Shown: one piece after another, positions 1 to 12,200 of the stretch
Layout: every line of letters begins with the position of its first letter
Position numbering within the stretch: the first letter of the stretch is position 1
Assembly: GCF_043641665.1 (NCBI RefSeq)
Contig: NC_092181.1
Span: forward strand, 3,973,421-4,037,420
Origin: Enoplosus armatus
Lineage: Eukaryota > Chordata > Actinopteri > Centrarchiformes > Enoplosidae
DNA: 64,000 nucleotides
Direction: 5' to 3'
Translations under genes and position numbers: made by a program
The notes under the pieces: model-generated
What the model was told of the DNA's origin: nothing
The model's database searches: none
What the model saw: only the letters and a program-made list of their open reading frames with translations

Positions 1-119
1 AATAATTTCTCTGATCTTTGCTTTTCTTCATGTCAAATACAAAACACATACCATTCTTCAGGACTGTGAAAAAAAACCTTCAAAAGAAACAATCCGAAAA
101 ACCCCCCAAAAAACTCTTT

Positions 120-240
120 GGTTGAAGAGCTCATAACTCACATCCACATTAAGGCAATAAGCTGTGATTTGGGGTCGCAAATAGACATCACTTCATTAGA
201 AGGGCTCACAAGCCAGAATGGCTGGGAACCACTGATCTAA
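120..240. repeat. Dispersed fish repeat, partial copy
   Basis: The stretch contains the phrases GTGATTTGGGGTCGCAAATA and GGGAACCACTG, which also mark a longer copy at about 9440-9722. I recognise this family as a common interspersed repeat in percomorph genomes but cannot assign its class. The left edge is uncertain. No gene evidence was seen in 1-1580 apart from this copy and the AC run at 641-671. Confidence 0.55.
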
Positions 241-635
241 ATACTGTCTCACTTTATTCTATTTATTTATACATATTAGAAAACCTAAAGTCTGAACATT
301 GATTGAATAAGTGTCGTTTCTTGGGGTCAAAGAAGCAGTCAAATTGAAATATCTTGAATGTGGGCTAATTAACAACAGCAGTCTAAGTCAACTTTATCTA
401 TATAATATCTTTTATTTATATAAAATCACATATCTGCCTCTATATTGACCTTCAAAACATCATACTGATTGCTAAAAAGTGCTATAACAAAAAAATGTTG
501 TTGATGATTTTACACAGCAGGAAACAGTCAAGCAAAACTATAAACTAAATAATTTAGGAAATGAATGCGACATGAATCCTGCTGCAGACGAGCTTATACT
601 CCTTATACTCTTATTTTAACCTTCCCTGGAACTTA

Positions 636-640
<5 letters not shown>

Positions 641-671
<31 letters not shown>
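641..671. repeat. (AC)n microsatellite
   Basis: About 15 uninterrupted AC units, in the intergenic DNA downstream of odad3. Confidence 0.95.
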
Positions 672-673
<2 letters not shown>

Positions 674-1586
674 GGAACACCTTGCCATGCATCCGTCAAA
701 GAGATTTTGTCTGCAGCCAAAAGTTGTCTGTCTGGTTACCATCTGTAAGTGATTCAATCACAGCTGCCGTGGTAACCACGTATGAGATGTCAGCTAGACA
801 ACTAAATACGGAGAATGTCACTGAGGCGACACTCTGACACTTTGGTATGAAAAATTATTGTTGTGCCCATAACTCATAGAACAAGACAATCCAGCTAACA
901 TCCAAGAGCCGGCTCCATCACCAGCAAAGCATTTGAGCCAAGAAGCGAGAGCCATTTCTGAGATGCTGAACATAGCAGACATAGTTCAGGTGTTGGTGCT
1001 GCATGTCTGCAAGCAGGCAGCGGCGTATCGCATCTTCTACTGGAACAAACATGTGCATCTTCAGTGTTGATGTGATTCATCCATTAAACAAAGGCTGGAC
1101 TCAACACAGACGTTGGCTTTCAGTGAACCGCAGGCTGCAGAGCATCATGTATGTAAGATAGGACCCATTGCATTCACAATGTATAGGTTTCCATCAGCGG
1201 GACAATGACAGAGAGAATAAAATACATGATAAAAAGTGAAAGCAATGTTTTGATTTTTATTAGCTTTCTATGAGGCAGAGGGTGGAACTCTGAACTGTGA
1301 AAAAGAGGCGGAGAAATGAGTGTTGGTGCAACAGTGACACCTGACAGAGAACATTACTGTTGTCAAAACAAAGCCACCAACACAACAAGTAACCAGCTTC
1401 AAAGGCACAAACATATCCATTAACATACATCATCTATCAACTGTTCACTTGTGCTCATCTCTAAACGTGCCTAAAAAGATACAGAGCCAACAATTTACCT
1501 AAAATCTAAGATTCTTTGCAGCAACTGCTCGTCCTCAACTTACAGTGAGCTAATTTTACACTCATATCAGTTTTTGGTTCAGAGCA

Positions 1587-1592
1587 TTTATT
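1587..1592 (-). terminator. odad3: Candidate poly(A) signal of odad3
   Basis: TTTATT on the plus strand reads AATAAA on the minus strand, about 30 bases past the odad3 stop codon (1623-1625). That would give a very short 3' UTR. Another AATAAA lies near 1256-1261 and could be used instead. Confidence 0.45.
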
Positions 1593-1622
1593 TTTCTTGA
1601 GTCTTGAGACTGAGGTGTTCGA

Positions 1623-4600
1623 TCAGAACTTGCCCTTCTTCTTCTTCCAGGGCTTCTTCTTGGACTTGGAGTCAATGATCAGCTGAGACTGACGCTTCAG
1701 CGCCTCCCGAGAGATGATGTCGGCCTCGTCCTCTTCACTCTCCTCCTCTGAGACACAAACAGTGACAGTTTGAAACAAAGACATAGTTATAGACTTTGTG
1801 TGTGTGTGTGGCTCCCAACTCACCGTCATTGAAGGGATCCAGTCTTTGGTCTTCAGGCAGCTTGACACGAGTGTTGTAAGCTGGCAGTTTCCCCTCAATC
1901 CTGACATAGAACTGCTCAGAGCAACAAAAAGACGCATATTGAAAACAGTCAGCGACTCACCAGTGAAACATCTATTTTCTATTTTTGCCAGTGTTTATTT
2001 TCTATATGTAATATCAATCCACAAAATCCTCTATTTCCACAGAATCTGACTTTATGTAGGTCTTTTCATGCTCACAGCAGAACGAAATGTGATTCTAAAA
2101 TAGTCAATTCTTTGTAAATGACAATATTGACGTTGCAACAAGATCAGGTCATTTCTTTGATTCGCAGATCTAGAAAAGGTCATCCATGCTTTTATCTCCT
2201 CCAGACTCATTGCACCATTGCACCGCACTTTATTGTGGTATCAGCAGGCGAAACATCCAGACTGCTCAAGACTGCAGTTTTTACAAAACGCTGCTGCCAG
2301 GATGTTAACACGTTCTAAGAGAAGCGACCACATCCAGATCACTGCTTGAGATCCTCCACCAGGGCCCGACTAATGGCTCCAAAATCACAAAAGGTGATCT
2401 GGCCCTTTTCTGACCGAGCCCTTCTGCCTGAGGCAGACAGACTCAGTGACATCTTTTAAATCTCACTTTTATCTTACAGCTTTTTCTTAACTGATGGTAA
2501 TTGTTGAATTATTTCATACATAAGTTTATATTTCATATTTTGGATTCAATCTATGTTCATTATTGTTTTTACAGTATTATTGTTTTAAACCACTTTGTAA
2601 CTTTGTTTTGAAAGGTACTATATAAACGTTAATGTTATTATTATTATTATTATTTTATTTTTAAGCCTTATAATATAAACTTAATTTCCCATTTATCTAA
2701 AATGACCTATTCATGAGGAAATGTGATTAGTGTTAGTTGTGGGAGAGACGGGGTCATTTTGAAAATGTATGTATCTATAGAATCTATAACACAAACCACT
2801 AACCATTGTTTGATGTATGATAAGTGTTAATATTGAGTACTACAGTGATGTCTGAGTCTATGTTCTCATCATGTAACAGGTATGATGACCAGCAGGTCTT
2901 TTCCCTCGCAGACTTGATGCACTTCTTTATGGGAGAGGTGCAAGTTGTTTAACCAGGACAGAAGAGCAGTTTCTAATAGTACCAGACACGCAAACAGGGC
3001 TGGACTGATTTTGAAATTATCAGCTCAGGGTTACGTCAGTTACAAAGATAATGCAGTCTAAAAATGGATCTCAGAGTAAAATAGTCAATGTCATTAGTCA
3101 ATGTTACGTGTTTCCTATGGTACACTCTGATACCCTTTGTTCTCAAACAGAGAAGGTGCTGCCGAGCGTTAGTAATCGCAAACAAACACTTCACCTGGCT
3201 CTAATGGCTGCCTTTCCATTCAGATAAGCTATGCAAGCACAGCAGCATGCATGCATACATGCTCAGCCATGCTGTGTTCATTCGTCACACTGTGCGATGT
3301 AGGCTGAAACAAGAGCCCCAACACGCCCTTTGCTAAAACTGCATTTATCATTGAAAGTTCAAGGTGACGCACAGATCTTAAAGGAGGGACACAAACTAGT
3401 TTATAATGACATTCCCAAATCCTGTCCTGTGATCAGATACAGAGATATTATTGGCAGACTATGTTGGTCACATGACCGCCATGAGGCATCTCATCAGAGA
3501 CTCTTATTCACGTGTGTAATGCCGCTCATTTGCCAACATTCTCTGTTAATGAGGACAGTGTGTATGTGTGTATGAGATCCATCTATCCATGCACAAACCT
3601 TGAGCTGCCTCATCCAAACAGTTTTCAATGTCTTCCAGAACCACAACCTGTATTTCAAACCACTGTGACGATGGATGAGTGTTGTGAGTGGAGCTCTTTG
3701 ACTCACCTCCTCTTCTTCCATCTCCTTCATAATAGCAGCCATATCTTTCCCCTGAAACTCATCGTGCAGTTGCTGCAGCTTCAGCTCACACTGGGTCATC
3801 AGCTCCACCACAAACTCATCTGAGTCTGGGGACACCTCAGCCACTGTGTCCTCACTCTGGACAGAAATGGACATAAGCTTGACTGTTACCAGAGATTTTG
3901 AGAGGAAAGGAATTAAAACCAAAGATGGGTGTGTTGATGGGAGAAAAGAAAATTGACACGTATTAGGGAATGAGACAGACCATTCGATTAATTAGTTGGA
4001 CTATTAGAGGTCGTATTTACCAGCGTGATGTGTTGAAGTTTGTCTGCGAGGTGCTCCACTCCGGCTCGGACAGTACTGAGGGCTTTAACAAGCCAATCCA
4101 GGCGCTCTTCACTTGCATCACACCTCTGCTGTTGAGCCTGCAGTTGCTGCTCACACTCCTCCAGCATCTGTTGGTCACTAATAAAACCACAGAGAAACAG
4201 TGGAGGCTTGAGAATAAGCATAACACCGCTGCATACGCAGTGCCTTTGATCCACTACTACTGTCTGAGTGTCTCACCTGGAGAGTTTAGCCTCTCCAGAA
4301 TATTTCATATCCTGGAACTGTTGGCTCAGGAGCTCCTTCTGCTCCTTCAGCTGCTGCAGCACCTTCTCATTCTCTCCCTTCAGCCTTTCCAGATGTTGGT
4401 GTGTCTTCTTCTGTGAGATGAAGCGCTCCACTATCTCCTACACACATGAATAAAAACCTAATATGTAAACACTGATAGTAACCACGTAAATGTACTTCTC
4501 TTTCCACATCTATACCTGTATATCTGTGACACCAGTGGCCTCCTTGATGCGTTGGAAGGCCTCCTCAAAAGTGGAGATGGCTTTTTCCTCTTCACCTGCC

Positions 4601-7571
4601 ATCCTGGGGGTGCTGCGCTGGGCCTCACTGCTCAGCTCATCTGGCTGCATAGCTGTTCTCTGGGCCAAAAGGTAGCAGAGCTTATATTAAATAGCTTGAA
4701 TTAAACTATATTTTTACCAGAAAATTTGATTAGATTAGATTAGATTAGCAAGAGCGCATGGCCAGCGAGGAAGTAGGTTATCAAAAGAGACATCAAAATA
4801 AAAATAAAAGTAAAGTCTAAATATATATACCACCATGTGTATCTCACCCTTCTATCGACTTTTTCAGCCTGGGCCTTGCGCTCCTCAACCTTCTTCCTGT
4901 AGCTGGCTATAATGCGCTCTCTCTCCTTGCGCTCCTTGTAGAGCAATTCCTCCTGCTGCTGTAACTCAGCCTGGCAGGAAGAAGAAGAAGAAAGGGAAGG
5001 ATGATGATGATGGAAAGGGAGGGAGAGAAACAAGGCAGACAACACAGTGAGACAAACAAAATGTTAGTATGACAGCAGGGAATTTGTAGTGACTGTAATT
5101 CAGATGCAAGAAATATCTTTTCATTGACACAGCACCTTTACCCATCATGATCTTCAGCTGTATATTTATTTTGAAGAAAGAAAAAGACATTTTGGGGGGG
5201 GGGGGGGATTCTGTTTGCCGAATGTATTTGATTTGATGATCAAAATGAAAAGGACACAGGTAAATAAACACTGAGTGAGACGTTGTAGCAGCGTTACTTG
5301 TGACTCATTTAACTTGTATTGTTAGTGGTGAGTGAATCATCCCTCTGACGCCTTCACTTGAAACATGCTGTAAACTCATAGCAGAGGAGGTTGCGGGTCA
5401 CCTTGGCAGCTTCTTTCGAGAGCTGGGCGTTGTTGTTCATGGCCTGCATGTTGTGAAGCTCCTCTCTGTGCTTCAGGATTTCTGCTTCCAGACTGTCCAA
5501 CTGGCCCTGGAAAGTCAGACTCTCCTCCTGAAGTGGCGACGGTGGAAAAGTGAGAGATAGAAAGAGAAACAGGAAACATGGTTGTAAAGAATGAGAGTGG
5601 CAGCGAGTGTTTTAGAATGTCGAAGAGGACTATTGCAACACTATGAGCTGGACCGCTGCATGAAATATTACTGGCTAATCATTAGGTTGGAATCTAGAAA
5701 TTAAAGCTTGATCTATTAAAGCACTTAGGTTGCACTGGACAACAACATCAACCAAAATATAAATTGTAACTGTAAAGAGAAGTGCATTGTCTGGCACTGT
5801 AATGTAAAGTGACCAACGATGACATTTTTTGAATATAAAAAAGGGAGGTCAAGTTAAGTGTAAACAAAGGTAAAGGGGCCTGGGACAGGAAGTACTGTAC
5901 CAATGTTTACATATCACAAACAGAGTCTCAACACAGTGTCATAGCACAGGCCATTACCCTGTAAAGCACAATGAGCATCCATTTCTTGAGTGCATGATAC
6001 CTAAATTAGCTGATGAAGTATAACTCTCATACGGCCGCTGATGGCAGAGTACAGTATTTGTACTTCTATTAATGTATTATGACTTATGAGAGAAAAAAAG
6101 ACTCCATAAATTGCAAAAATATTTCTACAATGGGCAGCTCGGCACAGTGAGTGTGTCAATAATACACCCGCAACATGTCAAGCAAGTGATGGTGAGTACA
6201 AAACATTATTTTGAGGCTAAAAATGTATATGTTGGACTAACCTGCAGGTGACTTTTGAGTTTCAGATAGTTAGTCATGATGTTCTCTGCCTCCTTGTACT
6301 TAAACTGGGTCTTCTCCAGGCTGTTCTCCAGCGCCCGCAGGTTCTGAAGACACACACACACACACACAACATTGTTTACAGAGCAGGTACTATTTTGTCA
6401 TGTTATGTCATTAAGAGTGAACACCAGGAAAAAATAAAATTAGAGTTTTTCATGTTTTGCATATCTCTAGATGAGCTTGAGGGGTCACTACTGTAGCATC
6501 TTCCTCCTTTTTACGAGTGCGAGCGTCAGCAGACTGTGCTCCACTGCTGCCCTCTGGTTTCACTGTCTGGTACTCCATCTTCAGCTCTTCGAGGCGGTGC
6601 TGGTGGGTCTGGGTGGTGTGTTTCAGGGCATTGAGACGCTTCACCTTGGACAGCACCCTCTGGTCTAGCCTTGTCAGGGCTGCCTGAGAGAAGGGTAACG
6701 ACAGGGAGAGTGTGTGTGAGCAAGAGACAGACAGACATGCAGACAGTGAGGGGGAAACAGATAGACTTGTATACTTGCAAGCAGTCTTCAAACTTTCACT
6801 TAAATAGTCAGACAGTAGACTTTTTCCATTTCAAATTGTGTTGCTATGTGTCAACATTGGGAAAAGTGAAGCCTATGCCTCATATTAATAGTAAGAATGA
6901 ACAGCAACACAATGCTGCAATGAACCTTAATAACATACAGTATTTATGCTCCTTCCTCTCACCTTCCCTGTCATGTTGCGGTAGGCATCCTTCTCCAACC
7001 CTCTGTTGTGAAAGGCCACTTTGATGATATTTTCATCACCCTGGGAAGCAAGACAACAAATGGAACAAGATTGTAATTCTTCATTTGACTGAAGATAAGT
7101 GAGGACAAAAAAAAAATAAGACGCATCTTATGGGGACTTACAGCATTAGCTTCTGCCAGTTTTCTGTACAGCCTCTTGTTCTCCTGCCTCAGCTGGCGGA
7201 TGGACTCACTGTTCCTCTTCATGGTGGACTGAGAGCTCTCATAGTATGCAGTTCTGTCGCCCTCTGGTGGACACATTTAATAGTTACACCAATAATACAT
7301 GGGCGTCTTATTATTCACCAATAATATATTTTATCTTAGCTAACTGCCGTTTCTGTTGGGTTTAGTTATGGGTTTACAGTGGCTGGTGACATGTGACATA
7401 AACATGGCAGCTAAGCTATCTAATTGTAGCAAAGTAAACGTCATTTAGCATGAACTGAAATCAACGCTCAGACCCCTTTGAAACAAACTCACCCAGTAGT
7501 TGGATTTTACGCTGCATCTCCGTTATCTGGTCGTGCAGCGGAGGTTTAATTGTGTTGGCACTGAACGGCAT
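1623..7571 (-). CDS. odad3: Outer dynein arm docking complex subunit 3 (CCDC151)
   Basis: Coiled-coil protein needed to attach outer dynein arms to ciliary doublet microtubules; loss in vertebrates causes immotile cilia and laterality defects (family knowledge). Thirteen coding exons: 7571-7493, 7263-7142, 7040-6963, 6683-6492, 6343-6242, 5527-5402, 4970-4848, 4659-4516, 4437-4277, 4177-4021, 3856-3707, 1911-1824, 1747-1623. All junctions are GT-AG and phases agree, giving 1647 nt, or 548 aa, slightly shorter than human (about 595). The protein starts MPFSANTIKPPLHDQITEMQ and is almost entirely Glu/Lys/Gln/Leu-rich helix. It ends with an acidic stretch (EEESEEDEAD) followed by a very basic tail (KSKKKPWKKKKGKF). 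Intron 11 holds an L2-like retrotransposon end. An X-box lies upstream. Recognition rests on overall sequence memory, not on a single catalytic motif. Confidence 0.9.
2140..2665 (+). mobile_element. 3' end of an L2/Rex1-like non-LTR retrotransposon (degraded)
   Basis: The plus strand resembles the end of a reverse-transcriptase reading frame: a stretch like AAARVLTRSKRSDHI (around 2285-2330) is broken by frameshifts, followed by a 3' UTR. It ends in ...GGTACTATATAAACGTTAATG and a (TTA)n run. CTATATAAA plus a short-unit tail is the usual end of L2-clade elements. It is 5' truncated and non-functional, and lies antisense in odad3 intron 11 (1912-3706). The clade assignment is by eye. Confidence 0.6.
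4728..4748. repeat. (GATTA)4 short tandem repeat
   Basis: Four perfect GATTA units, in the odad3 intron between the exons at 4516-4659 and 4848-4970. Confidence 0.9.
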
Positions 7572-7667
7572 TTTGTGCTGTGTTACTGTTGAACACAGTT
7601 ATCAAAGAAAAGTACGCCCCCAGTCAGTGTTAGCTTGACCTAAACCTCTTGTAGCCTCGTCTCCATT

Positions 7668-7680
7668 GTTGCCTAGCAAC
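7668..7680. promoter_or_regulatory. odad3: X-box (RFX factor site) upstream of odad3
   Basis: GTTGCCTAGCAAC fits the RFX consensus RYYNYY-N(1-3)-RRNRAC at every position, with a 1-base spacer. It sits 97 bases upstream of the odad3 start codon. RFX2/RFX3 drive motile-cilium genes through promoter-proximal X-boxes, so the placement suits the gene's role. Confidence 0.8.
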
Positions 7681-8900
7681 CTGTACACTTGCACCAAAGT
7701 GAGGCTCAGTGTCAAATTAACCCTGTGCTTGTCGAGCTACTGCGATGGTGACAAATACAGAGTGGACATTTAGTCTCAATTACAGTGCAACAGTGACCTG
7801 AATCTGTTTCCATGAAAATGCGTATTTATGTAATAAATTCATTAATTCATTAACTAATGTAGGTCCAAATTCCTGTTCTTAGTTACTAAATATTTCATTC
7901 CACCACCAAATGCAGTTTCTTTCTGTTAGAAATATCACCAAACTGTTAAAAACTTCCAAGTATGCAGCTCCTGTAAAAAAAAAAAAGGTAATAACTACAG
8001 GCTTCCATATAGATAACTACAGGAAGCATACAACCTGAAATATACAATTTGTGAACTTTGTATGGCTATTAGCCCTACGTTGCCTGATTATGACCACGTG
8101 ACAGATTTCATACCTGAAACTATATGTTATGTGAAATTACACAACACATATTCATTTATGAATGTTTATAAATTGTAGATGCATGACTCTTGAGTAGATC
8201 TAAAATATCTAAAGCTCTTATTATTTCATATCCCTTTGACTATTCTTCAAAAATGACTTAATTTTACATTTTAAATGTTATTTGTCAGCATTATCAAACA
8301 ATTTTCCCGTAAGATGGACAACACTGATAAAAGCAAACAGTAATCCACTTGTTATTGTACTCAAATAAACCTAAGAAGGTTGTTTGTTTGTTTTTAACAC
8401 TGACATGGCAACTCAAACTTTAATTAGTTGACAACAAACTGAAAGGTAATGTCAAACTTTTACAAACTCAAAATTTGCATATTAATCATGGCTATGTTTT
8501 GTATTCAGTGGAGAGTATGAACAAAAAAGTACACGCACATTATTAAAAAAATAAAGACTGCAAGTCTAAGTTAAACCACTTGGGTCATGTGTAATCTCAA
8601 AAGGCTTTGCGTATCATACTAAGCTTTTAATCTCCTGCAGTTTAGCAACTTTGCTTTGGTGAGCTGATTTCAAACAAACAGTGCAGTATGCTTAGTTAAA
8701 CTGATAAAGCACAGCTTTACTCATGTATCAACAGGCTACATCGGCCATAAAGTGGAGATGTCATTGAAAGATATTGGACCCTTCAAATCAAACCGGCAAA
8801 AAAAGACCAAAATGTACAATGAAAAAGGAAAACATTCGTTTTTAAAGGCTTAAATGAACTAGTTATCATCTGTAACTGGAGCTCCCCTATTCCTTCTTGT
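7681..8900. other. AT-rich spacer between odad3 and slc44a2
   Basis: No exon, splice-site pair or RNA gene was seen. The right part probably holds the 3' UTR of the distal slc44a2 transcript: an ATTAAA-type signal on the minus strand lies near 8627-8632. Confidence 0.5.
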
Positions 8901-9067
8901 TGGGCAAGTACAGAGAAACAATGGGCTTAAGGCTTTGTAACAAAATACAAAAGGATCAATAATATTATACAGACAACATGAATGAATCCCATTTGATAGC
9001 AAGGCACAAACATACTGTACATATATAATGTAGCACAGGAAATGGCACTCCCTTTCTTCTTAAAAAC

Positions 9068-9068
<1 letters not shown>

Positions 9069-9118
<50 letters not shown>
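9069..9118. repeat. (AC)n microsatellite in the slc44a2 3' UTR
   Basis: About 24 AC units ending 11 bases before the distal slc44a2 stop codon on the plus strand. In the mRNA this is therefore a (UG)n run beginning about 12 nt after the stop. Confidence 0.95.
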
Positions 9119-9119
<1 letters not shown>

Positions 9120-9129
9120 AAGTTGTGAC

Positions 9130-9239
9130 TTAATCTACAGATTTGGGCTCTTCATTGGACTTCTTCAGGAGGGTGAGCAGGTTCTGCGACATGAAATACG
9201 GCCTCTCTGCTGATCCATCGTTGCGCTCCAGATCCTCCA
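9130..9239 (-). CDS. slc44a2: slc44a2 distal last exon (conventional C-terminus)
   Basis: Alternative terminal coding exon. It joins the phase-1 donor at 11787 through a CAG acceptor and encodes [18 protein letters not shown] followed by an 18-residue tail ending KSVD. Length and sequence match the standard vertebrate CTL2 end, so this is taken as the ancestral form. The (TG)n run of the mRNA begins 12 nt after the TAA. Confidence 0.88.
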
Positions 9240-12200
9240 CTGTGACATGGACAGAAGCAGTTAAGGAACAACATTTTTCCTGACAGCATGTGAACAGTGA
9301 TTTAACTGTTCTTGTATTCATGCATTGTCTATCTATTATCTGTTTTGCCTTTCAGCTCAGAATCAGAGGGGTACTCCAGCAATTTAATATTGCACTTCAT
9401 GTGTCACAGTGTCCTGGAGTACGCCTGTACATCACTCCAGCATGGTGAGACGATAAACCACTAGAGGTCAGCAAAAAAAATATTTTCAGGAGGTGTTACT
9501 CCTCAGGGGCCACGAGATGATTAAAGGGATAAGAAGAAAAAAAACATATTTCTGTTACAAAGATTTTTTTTTCTGACTTTTCACAGATTTTCCCTTTTTG
9601 TCTGTCTCCGCTCGCTGTTTGGCTAAACTGTTCACAAATCAACAAAGTCCATAACCTGTGATTGGGGGTCACAAGTAGACACTGTTTAATTTTAAGGGGT
9701 CACAAGCCACTGCTCTAAATCATAAAGTCATAATCTAACTCAATCTGTTCGTTAGTAAATACCCACACCTTTAAAACTCCAGGGCCCCCAGTTTGTAACA
9801 GGCTTTATGTCAAAGATTTAAAGTCCCCAATCCCAGCCTGTGATTAATGAAGTGATGTCTACAGAGTAATTTCCTCAGACTGATGAAAGCCCCCTGCAGA
9901 GCCGCAGAAAACATGATACAACAGTAAAGTGACTTTAACATGTAAAATTGTTGGAGTGCCCCTGAAAGTCCTGGCTGACTTTGTTGGACATGAAAACTCA
10001 CCTGCTTCCAAATGCCAAACCACCTTGAAACTCATGTGTAAACCCATAACAGAACTACTGTGATTAAATACAATCACCTTTAATTGAGATTCACATCCAA
10101 TAAATATGGAATGTCATCAGTAACTTCAGTGGAAAATCAACTTACAGCTTTCACAAGGTGACAAACAAGAAAAAAAGGTACAAAAGCATCCAGAGACTTT
10201 AGATGTTAGTTGCGAGCATTCAGAAGGCCATGTCAACACCATGCAGCACTTAGAGAGAGAGACAGAGAGAGGGGACAGAGCAAGGCCGGTGGGATCAGTA
10301 ATCAACTCGGGGAGGGGGGGTCTGTAGAGAGGTCACGATGGCTGCGTCATGGCGACACAATCACTGCACCGAAATACCAAGGCAAGTAGGTGGCAATACA
10401 ATACATGGGATCCCATCTTGGCCAGGATCTCTACAAGACCGAAGCCAAACAATACATAATAGACACTACTGTATATATACAAGTTCCATAGGAAAAAAAA
10501 AGATCCAATATTTATACAGTATATCAAATATGTCTGAAACATTTTGGCGTCAGCTGGTATTATTGTAAACAGTGAAAGAGATTCACCATCGAATGAGATG
10601 TGTTTGTTCTGACTGTAAACAGGGTACTTAGTGGTTCTGTAGTGCATTCGTTAACAGGATTAAGACAACAAATATTAGTGACAGTAATCAGGCACAGGTT
10701 CAGCACTCACGAGGTTCTACAGATCTTCACAATATAAAAACCAACACTGTTCTAAAACCAACACAAGAGAGCATTTTTTTTCAAGCTACAGAGATGCACT
10801 GGGCTTTTGACCTGCTTCAACCTTCACACGTCGACCACAGCCTTCTCCAGCTGGACGTCACATCACTCACATAGCAAGGCGATCGGAAATGTTAGCTTGT
10901 TGTATGCCGTACATTTAACAGGTCCATATCACAAAGTTGTAGGTACAGTTCTTTCATTCTTTATGCTTTATGAGGTTTACCAAGCCTGCTTTTATTTGCC
11001 CTTACATTACTGTTAAGGTCTACTCCTGTGGTGCAGAGGGAGGATTTTCTTCCTGCGGTTCCTCTTTTTCCTCTTTCTTTTCACCAGTCTCCTCTTTCTC
11101 AGCCTGCATAGCTGGAGACGGCACCTCCTCTGCCTTTTCCTCCTGCTTCAACTCCTGCTTTATGGCCACTTCTTTCTCCTCTGCTTCTTCTTTCTTCTCA
11201 GCCACTTCTTTCTTCTCAGCCTCCTCTGCCTCGCTGACTTTTTGTTCTTCATTTTTCTCCTCTTTTGGCTCTTCAGCATCCGTCTTGGACTGCAGAGGCT
11301 GCTCCTCCTCGTTGTCCTGCTTGAGCACCGTCTGCTGTTTCAGTTGGATCTCTCCGTCTTGTTGCTGCTGAAGAGGGGTCTCCTCCTCCAGTTTCACCTC
11401 GTCTGCTTGCTTGGCAGAATCTGCCTGCTCAACGCCGTCACCATCTTCCTCCAGCCTCTTGGTTTTGGAGAGGATCTCGTGCAGCTCAGGGGACATGAAG
11501 TAAGGCCTTTCAGATGAGCCATCGTTTCTTTCCAAGTCCTCACCTTTTGCGTGTGTGGGGAATGCGTATTTTGTGTTTTTGATTGGGTTAATGGAAAATT
11601 AGGGGAAAATGAAAATATGAAATAAAGGGAGTGTGTGAAAATAAAGTAAAGGGAGGAATGAGACAAAGAGAAGAAGAGTCAGAAACATGGCAGGAAGAAG
11701 AAACCAGCATCTCAGCTTGAGACAGTTGTATGAGTGGCAGAAGAGAGTTGATCTGCAGGAGATCTGGCTGAATACAAAGTTACTCACAGAAGCAGAGGAA
11801 CAGTGTGTCCACACACATGGCGTACACGCTGAAGAAGCCATGGGCGATGAGGTAGGATCCCACTACCAGCGTCTAGGTGAAGAAAATCACATACATCAAG
11901 GTCTCTGCTGTGGCATCAAAGCCCAGAGGTGAGCTCAAAACTAAGGATCATACAAATATAATGTCTCTCACCAGTATCGGCACCCAATAGTAGTTCAGAG
12001 ATGGAGCAGCCTCCTCTACTGCTTTTATTCTTCCAGAGAAGAAGAAGAAAGAGAAGATCCCTGTGCAGGAAAAAAAAGTGTATTCGTGGATTTAAAGTAG
12101 AGATCCAGCCAGATATCTCTCCAGTTTTGATCTAAAAATAAAAGCTCTCCTACCAACAATTCCAACGATGAGGAGCTTCCCAAGAAACAGCAGGAAGTCA

